Shown: in pieces, positions 53,001-58,994 of the stretch | Layout of the letters: every line of letters begins with the position of its first letter | How positions within the stretch are numbered: the stretch's first letter is position 1 | NCBI GenBank assembly: GCA_035642535.1 | Contig: DASQSE010000154.1 | Span: forward strand, 1 to 64,000 | Reading direction: 5' to 3' | Source of the DNA: Jatrophihabitans sp035642535 | GTDB taxonomy: Bacteria; Actinomycetota; Actinomycetes; Mycobacteriales; Jatrophihabitantaceae | DNA: 64,000 nucleotides | Position numbers and translations under genes: made by a program | Notes under the pieces: model-generated | Told to the model about the DNA's origin: nothing | The model's database searches: none | Seen by the model: the letters and a program-made list of their open reading frames with translations, nothing else

Positions 53001-53894
53001 GCCGTCGCAGCCGCGGTCGCGGACGAGCTGGAGCGCACCGGACTGCGCGACTGGCCGGCCGATCTGGACGAGCTGCCGCGGCGGGTCGAACGCAGCCGCG
53101 GCGGGCATGTGGTGCGCGCCTTCCCTGCGTTCGTCGCCGAGGGCGCGGACGCTGCGCTGCGCGTCCTGCCGACCGAGCTGGAGCAGGCCGCGGCGATGCG
53201 CACCGGCACCCGGCGGCTGCTTCGCCTCTCGCTGCCGTCGCCGGTGAAATCGGCCGAGCGGTCGCTGTCCGCGCACGCCCGACTCGTCCTCGGCACCAAC
53301 CCGAACGGCTCGCTCGCCGCATTGCTCGACGACTGCGCGGACGCGGCCGTCGACTCGTTGGTGCCCGAGCCGGTGTGGACGCGCGCCGCGTTCGGCGAGC
53401 TCCGCGCGCGGGTGGCCGCGGAGCTGCCCGCGACGACGCAGCGCGCGGTCACGCTGGTCGAGCGGGTGCTCGGCGCCGCGCACGAGGTCCGACGCGCGCT
53501 GCCGGATGCGCCACCCGAGGCGCAGGCCGCGGCCATCGAGGACGTCAAGGCGCAGTTCCGGCGGCTGCTCCCGACCGGCTTCGTGGCGGCCGCCGGTCTC
53601 GCCCGGCTGGCCGACCTCGCCCGGTACCTGACCGCGATCGGCCGACGGCTCGAGCGGCTGTCCTTCGATCTCGACACCGACCGGGCGCGGATGCTGCGCG
53701 TGCACGCCGTGCAGGGCGCCTACGAGGAATTCGTGCGCGGACTGTCACCGGCGCGGGCAGCTGCGCAGGATGTGCAAGCGATCGGCTGGCAGCTCGAGGA
53801 ACTGCGGGTCAGCCTTTGGGCACAGCAGCTCGGCACGCCTCGGCCGGTGAGCGAGCAGCGAATTTTCCGGGCGATCGATGCCATCCGGCTGTGA
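50100..53894 (+). CDS. hrpA: ATP-dependent RNA helicase HrpA (DEAH box)
   Basis: 1264 residues, GTG start. Motif I GETGSGKTTQ (47-56), Ia TQPRRLAA, DEAH (about 144-147, LILDEAHERSL), SAT in ITSATIEPERF, motif V TNVAETSLTVPGI, motif VI QRAGRCGR. The C-terminal half has HA2, an OB fold and the long DUF3418 region, matching full-length bacterial HrpA (about 1300). The enzyme resolves stalled ribosomes or structured RNA. Its start lies 36 bases from the divergent SDR. Confidence 0.95.
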   Translation: MPRPSAALIAARAAAVPEISYPDLPITAKRDEIAAAITNHQVVVVAGETGSGKTTQLPKICLELGRGVQGTIGHTQPRRLAARTVAQRIADELKTPLGDAVGYTVRFTDQAGDRTLVKLMTDGILLAEIQRDRQLRRYDTLILDEAHERSLNIDFLLGYLHGLLPSRPDLKLIITSATIEPERFAAHFAQRSGAKDGLSGGAPIVEVSGRMYPVEIRYRPLELDVSDDDDVITRVATRDQTEAIIDALRELEREPPGDVLVFLSGEREIRDTADALKRLTNTAEGSLRSEHVEVLPLYARLSTAEQQRVFEPHTGRRVVLATNVAETSLTVPGIHYVVDPGTARISRYSRRTKVQRLPIEAISQASAAQRAGRCGRIADGVAIRLYSQQDFEQRPHYTDPEILRTNLAAVILRMAALRLGDIEDFPFLDPPDRRSIRDGITLLQELGAFDADQQITDLGRRLAQLPVDPRIGRMILQAEVEGCVREVLVIAAALSIPDPRERPSDQEEAARQKHARFADEHSDFVSYLNLWQYLRAQRKERTGNQFRRMCRDEFLHYLRVREWQDLAGQLRSIARDLGITESDDAADADRIHAALLAGLLSHVGLREGESREYAGARNSRFVLAPGSVLTKRPPRWIVVADLVETARLYGRVAARIDPEAVERVADHLIQRSYSEPHWDAQRGATMAYERVTLYGLPLVARRRVSFARIDPELSRELFIRHALVEGDWQTRHHFFRDNAQLRAELAEIEERARRRDLLISDDDLYAWYDARLPASIVSARHFDAWWKKQRHQTPELLTLGRDDLLRRETTDEQPDTWRAGDLALPVTYRFEPGAVDDGVTVHVPVDVLARLGGDQFAWQVPALREELVIALIRSLPKELRRALTPVPDTARAVLADLAPGTEPLLDAIQRALQHRTGVLVPLDAFDLSKIPPHLRMTFAVEDTDGIEVARGKDLAALQEQLAAPVRRAVAAAVADELERTGLRDWPADLDELPRRVERSRGGHVVRAFPAFVAEGADAALRVLPTELEQAAAMRTGTRRLLRLSLPSPVKSAERSLSAHARLVLGTNPNGSLAALLDDCADAAVDSLVPEPVWTRAAFGELRARVAAELPATTQRAVTLVERVLGAAHEVRRALPDAPPEAQAAAIEDVKAQFRRLLPTGFVAAAGLARLADLARYLTAIGRRLERLSFDLDTDRARMLRVHAVQGAYEEFVRGLSPARAAAQDVQAIGWQLEELRVSLWAQQLGTPRPVSEQRIFRAIDAIRL

Positions 53895-54076
53895 GACTTT
53901 TTGGTGTAACACCTGACACCCCTTGAACGCTGCTTTGTGCCGGGCTAGCGTTTCGTGCGCAGGGCCGTCGATGCGGCGGGCAGGGCGTGTACTGATCCTG
54001 GCGTTCGGGAACCGTCGCAGCGTCGGTTGCCCGAGCGACGTGCACTCCCCGCATCGACGACCCTGCGCCATACCTA

Positions 54077-54282
54077 TGGTCGCTCGGGGGCTTCGGCGCC
54101 TTGGAGATCGCGTCTTCCCTCGTCGCTCGGGCCTTCGGCCGATTGCTCCTCAGTCCAGACGCGATCGGCGCTGTGCCTATTGGTCGCTCGGGGACTTCGG
54201 CGCCTGGAGATCGCGCCTTCCCTCGTCGCTCGGGCCTTCGGCCCATTGCTCCTCAGTCCAGACGCGATCGGCGCCTCGCCTC
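54077..54282. repeat. Tandem duplication of about 104 bp with internal hairpins
   Basis: Two head-to-tail copies (54077-54180 and 54181-54282), differing at only a few positions. Each carries GATCGCGTCT (54106-54115) facing AGACGCGATC (54157-54166) and the short GGCC-TTC-GGCC hairpin. The whole 413-bp gap 53895-54307 otherwise shows no gene. REP-like structure or terminator for hrpA; no other copy in the window. Confidence 0.8.
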
Positions 54283-54307
54283 TCGCGACGGCGCTAGGGT
54301 CGCGACC

Positions 54308-54715
54308 GTGACGGCCGGCTACTCGGCGACACCGCAGGTTCGCAAGCTGGGCATCAAGCCCGGCATGCGAGTCGCGATCGACGGCGCATCGGCGGGCTGG
54401 CGGCTGACCGATCCGCCGCCGATCGTGGACGCGGGCGCCGGGCCTGCCGACGTGGTGCTCTGGTTCGTGCGCAGCACGGGCGAACTCGCCGGGGCCGCCG
54501 CGCACGGCGAGCGCATCTTCCCGGCCGGGGCGCTGTGGGTCGCCTGGCCACGCCGCGCGGCAGGGCACGACAGCGACGTCACCGAGAACGGCATCAGGGA
54601 CGCCGTCCTGCCGCTCGGCCTCGTCGACGTCAAGGTCGCGGCGATCGACGACGACTGGTCGGGGCTGAAGCTCGTATGGCGGCGCGATCAGAGATCGAGG
54701 GCCTCGACGGCGTGA
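54308..54715 (+). CDS. DUF3052-family protein
   Basis: 135 residues, GTG start. VRKLGIKPGMRVAIDGAS and DVVLWFVRSTGELAG, with GALWVAWPRRAAGHDSDVTENGIRDAVLPLGLVDVKVAAID, given around its cores WVAWPR and DVTE-IR, match DUF3052. The family is small and widespread in actinobacteria; function unknown. Its end overlaps the convergent MBL hydrolase by 28 bases. Confidence 0.82.
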   Translation: MTAGYSATPQVRKLGIKPGMRVAIDGASAGWRLTDPPPIVDAGAGPADVVLWFVRSTGELAGAAAHGERIFPAGALWVAWPRRAAGHDSDVTENGIRDAVLPLGLVDVKVAAIDDDWSGLKLVWRRDQRSRASTA

Positions 54716-55386
54716 CGCAGCCGCTCACCTGCGCTGTGCAGCGCGGGTTCGCCGTGCCCGAAGGCGGCCACCTCGACGTCCAGCCCGGCGAGCCGCTGCA
54801 TCGAGCGCGCCGCCTGCTTGCGGTCGACATTGAAGTCACCTAGGACGACACGGCCCAAGTGCTCGGCGACCGCGTCGCCGGTCAGCAGGATGCCGTGCGC
54901 GGGTAGGTGCAACGCGATGCTGCCCTCCGTATGTCCGGGCGTGGCCATCACGTGCGCGCCGCCGCCGAAGTCCAGCACAGTGCCGTCGGCCAGCTCGCGG
55001 TCGACGACCACCGGCGCCGCCGGCGGCAGCCCGTCGGTCGCCTCCGCATGTATCTCGTGTTCGTCGTCGGAAAGCGTCGGCACGGGTCCGGGCACCTGAC
55101 CACGGAGGATCGGGGCGTCCGACGAATGGGCGACGACCTCGACCCCGCCCCAGTCGCGGATCTCCGCCGCAGCGCCGGCGTGGTCGTCGTGGAAGTGGGT
55201 CAGCACGACGCGCTCGACATCCTGCGGCCCGAGCCCGATCTCGTCGAGCGCGGCCGCGATCGGCCCGCCGGCATCCGCCGCGCCGGTGTCGATGAGCGTG
55301 ACAGCATCCCCGTCGCGCCAGAGATATGCCTGGAAGCGTCCGAGGAGGAGGCGATACAAGCCGCCTGCGAGGTGCTCCACCCCCAC
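54688..55386 (-). CDS. MBL-fold metallo-hydrolase
   Basis: 232 residues, GTG start. The metal site THFHDDHAG (about 63-71) is typical, followed by MATPGHTEGSIAL, LLTGDAV and a last FGHGEP for the other ligands. Soluble and glyoxalase II-like in length. The substrate is unknown; it lies alone, convergent with the DUF3052 gene. Confidence 0.9.
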   Translation of the reverse strand: MGVEHLAGGLYRLLLGRFQAYLWRDGDAVTLIDTGAADAGGPIAAALDEIGLGPQDVERVVLTHFHDDHAGAAAEIRDWGGVEVVAHSSDAPILRGQVPGPVPTLSDDEHEIHAEATDGLPPAAPVVVDRELADGTVLDFGGGAHVMATPGHTEGSIALHLPAHGILLTGDAVAEHLGRVVLGDFNVDRKQAARSMQRLAGLDVEVAAFGHGEPALHSAGERLRHAVEALDL

Positions 55387-55444
55387 GTCGCCACCTTAAC
55401 CCATTTGCGCGATTCGTCCGTAGCGAAGAACGATCTCGCAGCAG

Positions 55445-55471
55445 TGTCGAAACGGGCGCTAGCCGTTCGAC
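55445..55471 (+). promoter_or_regulatory. Candidate ECF42 promoter of the DGPF-sigma operon
   Basis: TGTCGA (55445-55450), 17-bp spacer, CGAC (55468-55471), 48 bases before the DGPF ATG. It agrees with the ECF42 promoter motif as I recall it, and with the element at 33912-33938. It would make the sigma factor autoregulated. Confidence 0.65.
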
Positions 55472-55518
55472 GCATTCATAGGCCAGGGTGGTCCTGGTCG
55501 GGAACGAAGGAGCTGCAC

Positions 55519-55938
55519 ATGCGGGTAATGGTGCTGGTGAAGGCGGACGAGGAGATTGAGAGCGGCCGGATGCCGACCTCCGACGAGTTGGCGGCCATGA
55601 CCAGCTTCAACGAGGAGCTGGTCAAGGCAGGCGTCATGCTCGCCGGAGAGGGCCTCGCCCCGACGACGCAGGGCAAGCGGGTGCGCTTCGACGGCAAGAA
55701 GCCGACAGTCATCGACGGGCCGTTCACCGAGGCGAAGGAACTCGTAGCCGGTTACTGGATCTGGGAGGTCGCCTCGATGGAGGAGGCCACCGAGTGGCTC
55801 AAGCGGGCGCCGTTCCAAGACACCACCGTCGAGATCCGGCGGGTCTTCGAGGACGACGACTTCGGCGACGAGATGACGCCGGAGCTGCGCGCGCAGGAGC
55901 AGCGGATCCGCGACGACATCGCCGGGAACCGCCAGTAG
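55519..55938 (+). CDS. YCII-related DGPF-domain protein, ECF42 partner
   Basis: 139 residues; AAGGAG lies 7-12 bases before the ATG. MVLVKADEEIESGRMPTSDELAAMTSFNEEL and IDGPFTEAKELVAGYWIWEV (DGPF at about 73-76) place it in the family. A charged C-terminal extension (after about 110) follows the domain. Genes like this are the known partners and targets of ECF42 sigma factors; what the protein does is not known. TAGTG overlap with the sigma gene. Confidence 0.9.
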   Translation: MRVMVLVKADEEIESGRMPTSDELAAMTSFNEELVKAGVMLAGEGLAPTTQGKRVRFDGKKPTVIDGPFTEAKELVAGYWIWEVASMEEATEWLKRAPFQDTTVEIRRVFEDDDFGDEMTPELRAQEQRIRDDIAGNRQ

Positions 55939-57182
55939 TGACGGATCCGACGGTCCAGCGCACCATCGAGGCCGTCTGGCGCATCGAGGCAGCTCGCCTC
56001 ATCGCCGGACTCGCCCGCGTGGTGCGCGACGTCGGGCTGGCCGAGGATCTCGCGCAGGACGCGCTGGTCGCCGCGCTGGAGCAATGGCCGGAGTCAGGCG
56101 TCCCGGACAACCCGGGCGCCTGGCTCATGGCCGTCGCCCGGCGCCGCGGCGTGGACGCGATCCGGCGCCGGGTCACGTTCGAGCGCAAGGTCGAGCAGCT
56201 CGGCCGGGAACTCACCGAAGCGGACGATCCGATGGACGAGATCGAAATCGAGCCGACCGTGCAGGACGACGTGCTGCGGCTCATGTTCACTGCCTGTCAT
56301 CCCGTGCTGTCACAGGACGCGCGGGTGGCGCTGACGTTGAAGATGGTCGGCGGGCTGACGACGGAGGAGATCGCGCGGGCGTTCGTGGTGCCCGTCCCGA
56401 CGATGGCACAGCGCATCGTGCGGGCGAAGAAGGCGCTCTCCACGGCAGGCGTGCCGTTCGAGATACCCACTGGTGCGGAGCTGGCGGCGCGGCTGGAGTC
56501 GGTGCTCGAGGTCGTGTACCTCGTGTTCAACGAGGGGTACACCGCGACGGCCGGCGCATCGTGGACGCGACCCGAGCTGTGCCGGGAGGCGATGCGACTG
56601 GGCCGGATCCTCTGCGGGCTCGCGCCGGGCGAACCCGAGGCGTTCGGGTTGGTGGCGTTGATGGAGATACAGGCATCCCGGCTGCGGGCTCGGACCTCTG
56701 CCGCCGGAACTCCGGTCACGCTGCTCGACCAGGACCGGACCCGCTGGGATCGGGTACTTATCAACCACGCCCTCGGTGCGTTGTCACGCGCGGAGACGCT
56801 GCACGGCTCCGGGCCGTACGCGCTGCAGGCGGCGATCGCCGCGTGCCACGCACGGGCGCCGACACCGGACGACACCGACTGGGAGCGGATCGCGTCGCTC
56901 TACGCGACACTGGCCGCGCTCACCGGATCGCCGATCGTCGAGTTGAACCGCGCTGTTGCCGTGGCGATGGCGGACGGCCCGACGGCCGGGCTCTCGATCG
57001 TGGACGGGCTGCGGAACGACGCAACGCTGCAGAACTACCACCTGCTGCCATCGGTGCGCGGCGACCTGCTGTTCAAACTGGGCCGGACGGAGGATGCCAA
57101 GGTCGAGTTCGAAGCGGCCGCAGCGATGACGACGAACGAACAGGAGCGCGACCTGCTCCTCGCGCGCGCCGCGGAGTGCTGA
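55938..57182 (+). CDS. ECF42-type RNA polymerase sigma factor
   Basis: 414 residues, GTG sharing a base with the upstream stop. Region 2 (GLARVVRDVGLAEDLAQDALVAAL, PDNPGAWLMAVARRRGVDAIRR) and region 4 (SQDARVALTLKMVGGLTTEEIARAF, VPTMAQRIVRAKK) are followed by a long TPR-like C-terminal extension (about 185-414), the ECF42 hallmark. No anti-sigma gene is present; in this group the extension itself is thought to control activity. The likely target is its own operon and the DGPF gene at 34 kb. Confidence 0.92.
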   Translation: MTDPTVQRTIEAVWRIEAARLIAGLARVVRDVGLAEDLAQDALVAALEQWPESGVPDNPGAWLMAVARRRGVDAIRRRVTFERKVEQLGRELTEADDPMDEIEIEPTVQDDVLRLMFTACHPVLSQDARVALTLKMVGGLTTEEIARAFVVPVPTMAQRIVRAKKALSTAGVPFEIPTGAELAARLESVLEVVYLVFNEGYTATAGASWTRPELCREAMRLGRILCGLAPGEPEAFGLVALMEIQASRLRARTSAAGTPVTLLDQDRTRWDRVLINHALGALSRAETLHGSGPYALQAAIAACHARAPTPDDTDWERIASLYATLAALTGSPIVELNRAVAVAMADGPTAGLSIVDGLRNDATLQNYHLLPSVRGDLLFKLGRTEDAKVEFEAAAAMTTNEQERDLLLARAAEC

Positions 57183-57244
57183 TGCCCGGCCAGTAGCATG
57201 CTGCGGACGCGGTCCGGCCGGCCGCGCGTACGACGGGGGCGATC

Positions 57245-57736
57245 ATGACGCAGGGCAGCATCACGGAAGCCGACGTCGCGGAGCTCGTGCAACGCTGTCG
57301 GGACGCCGCCGCCGCGCTGATACGCGGCGACGTGCGTGGCTATCTCGGCCTGTTCGTGCACGCGGACGACTACACGCTCATACCGCCGTTCGGCGGAGCG
57401 CCTCGGCACGGCTTCGACGTCTCCGACGAGGCGGTCGAAGGACTGTCGCGGTTCTTCGCCGGCGGGGAGGTGGCGCAGCTGGACGTGGTGCAGTCCTACG
57501 TCTCCGGCGACCTCGTCGTGCTGGCCGTGGTCGAGCGGCAACGCGGCGAGGTCGGCGGGCTGCCCGATCAGGATTGGTCGTTGCGCGTGACCATGGTCTT
57601 CCGCCGGGCGGGTGACGACTGGCAACTGGTGCATCGGCACGCCGACCCGCTGGTGCACGAGCTCGGCCTGCACGCTGCGGCCGCGCTCGCGCGCGGCGAG
57701 TTTCCGCCCGGCGAGTTCCCGCCCGCCGACGCGTAG
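57245..57736 (+). CDS. SnoaL/NTF2-like domain protein (DUF4440 type)
   Basis: 163 residues. The cone-shaped NTF2 fold is suggested by AAAALIRGDVRGYLGLFVHADDYTLI, VVLAVVERQRGEVGG, and WSLRVTMVFRRAGDDWQLVHRHADPL, given as fragments of each. A Phe/Pro/Gly-rich tail (GEFPPGEFPPAD) ends the protein. Such proteins act as enzymes or binding modules; function unknown. Located 62 bases after the sigma gene, perhaps co-transcribed. Confidence 0.8.
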   Translation: MTQGSITEADVAELVQRCRDAAAALIRGDVRGYLGLFVHADDYTLIPPFGGAPRHGFDVSDEAVEGLSRFFAGGEVAQLDVVQSYVSGDLVVLAVVERQRGEVGGLPDQDWSLRVTMVFRRAGDDWQLVHRHADPLVHELGLHAAAALARGEFPPGEFPPADA

Positions 57737-57748
57737 CCTGCGACACGT

Positions 57749-57806
57749 TGGTCAGTTGTGCGCCGAGTGGTCAGCTACAGCTGACCACTCGAGTCCGAAC
57801 TGACCA
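57749..57806. repeat. Nested inverted repeats of the GGTCA family
   Basis: Inner arms CGAGTGGTCAGCT (57764-57776) and AGCTGACCACTCG (57779-57791), 13/13. Outer arms TGGTCAGTT (57749-57757) and AACTGACCA (57798-57806), 9/9. It sits between the convergent SnoaL and cupredoxin genes. The design and core match the element at 28999-29058. Confidence 0.75.
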
Positions 57807-57836
57807 CTCGACGTGCGGGCGGCACACCTCCGACGA

Positions 57837-58544
57837 TCACGTCACGTCCAGCTCGGCGTACATGCCGGCCGCGTAGTGGCCGGGTAGGTTGCAGATCAGC
57901 TCGTACCGACCAGCGGGCAGGCGCAGGCTCACCCAGCCGGTGGACCCGGCGGCAATGCCGTCGCCCTCGCCGGCGCGACACGTCCCTGACGCCTCGCCGA
58001 GACTGCCGCTCTCGTCGACCTTTCCGTTGCTCTCGACGCTGCGGCTGCCGGGCTGGTGACCGGCGGCGAGGGGCAGCACGACCAGCTCGTGTTTGAGGTA
58101 GCCGGTGTTCGTGACCTCCAACGAGACGATTCCGGCGGGCACCGAGGTCGTGGCGGGCAGCACCCGCATCATGCCACGGCGGAAGTAGCGCCAGTCGCCC
58201 TGGCGCATCATCCCACCGGCGCCGCCGCCCATCGTGCTGCCGCGGCCCATCGTGCTGCCGCGGCCCATCGTGCTGCCGCGGCCCATCATGCTGCCGCGGC
58301 CCATCATGCTGCCGCGGCCCATCATCGCGCGCATGTCCGCGAGTCGGACAGAGACGGTGGTGCCGGGCAGCGCCGGCGCCGCACAACTCGGGCCGCGGGC
58401 CGCGTGGTGCGAGCCGTGCGTCTCGAACGCGCCTGATGCGGCGGCCATCGCCACCGTCGAGCCGGCGGCGAGCAACACCACGGCGCCGGCGGCGCCGAGC
58501 AGGCTGCGCCGGCTCAGCTGCACCTTGCTGCCCGGAGTGGTCAT
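57837..58544 (-). CDS. Secreted cupredoxin-like copper protein with MGRGS repeats
   Basis: 235 residues; ATG overlaps the SHOCT stop (ATGA). Twin-arginine signal QLSRRSLLGAAGA (about 9-21). Five MGRGS(M/T) repeats (about 74-105) come from 18-bp tandem DNA repeats. A cupredoxin domain follows; the four type I copper ligands are His152 (LKHELVV), Cys218 (ICNLPGH), His223 and Met228 (YAAGM). The Met-rich repeat may gather Cu(I) for loading the site; this is inference. Outside the membrane or cell wall-bound. Confidence 0.85.
   Translation of the reverse strand: MTTPGSKVQLSRRSLLGAAGAVVLLAAGSTVAMAAASGAFETHGSHHAARGPSCAAPALPGTTVSVRLADMRAMMGRGSMMGRGSMMGRGSTMGRGSTMGRGSTMGGGAGGMMRQGDWRYFRRGMMRVLPATTSVPAGIVSLEVTNTGYLKHELVVLPLAAGHQPGSRSVESNGKVDESGSLGEASGTCRAGEGDGIAAGSTGWVSLRLPAGRYELICNLPGHYAAGMYAELDVT
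58228..58317. repeat. Five 18-bp tandem repeats within the cupredoxin gene
   Basis: Units start at 58228, 58246, 58264, 58282 and 58300 and read CCCATC(G/A)TGCTGCCGCGG on the plus strand, with one varying base. They encode Met-Gly-Arg-Gly-Ser-(Thr/Met). Repeats this uniform gain or lose copies easily, so length may vary between strains. Confidence 0.9.
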
Positions 58545-58825
58545 TGGTCGTTGAGATTGTCTCGGCGGGTGCGGTACTCCTCGTCGCCGATCTCGCCGCG
58601 GGCGTAGCGCTCGTCGAGGATGTCCTGCGCGCTCGGCCGGTTCGGCCCGACCGGCTTGTCCAGCCGCATTGCGAGCGCGCCGGCGGTCGGTCGCGCGGTC
58701 GTGGCATGGATCAGCCACACCAGCGCGGCCACCACGAGCGCCCAGAACAGCAGCGTTCCGAAGCCCATCAGCAACCAGTTGCCGACGCCCCAGCCGCCGT
58801 GCCAGTGGTGCATCATCGCGTCCAT
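58541..58825 (-). CDS. SHOCT-domain membrane protein
   Basis: 94 residues. A His/Met/Trp-rich N terminus (MDAMMHHWHGGWG) faces outside or binds metal, one membrane helix (about 18-42) follows, and the C-terminal SHOCT motif ILDERYARGEIGDEEYRTRR ends it. Such proteins commonly lie near copper genes. Translationally coupled to the cupredoxin. Confidence 0.85.
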   Translation of the reverse strand: MDAMMHHWHGGWGVGNWLLMGFGTLLFWALVVAALVWLIHATTARPTAGALAMRLDKPVGPNRPSAQDILDERYARGEIGDEEYRTRRDNLNDQ

Positions 58826-58994
58826 CTCCTGTGCTCGTGCCTTCTTTGATCAGCGTCCGTCCATGGGTGCCCCGTGCAGCAGAGTCTTTGGTCGCAGGGC
58901 GGGCAATCCACAGCCCTTCCCTCGTGGTTGACCGAATGGAATCGTTGGCGCGAGGATCGAGTCCGGTTTGCTCCTATCTGCAAGGAGTGTCGCG

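Noticed and set aside
53895..54307. tRNA or small-RNA gene in the gap after hrpA
   Set aside because: No cloverleaf or TTCRANY-type T-loop found; the structure is explained by a tandem hairpin repeat.
58228..58317. CRISPR-like array from regularly spaced repeats
   Set aside because: The 18-bp units are contiguous with no spacers and are in frame in a coding region.
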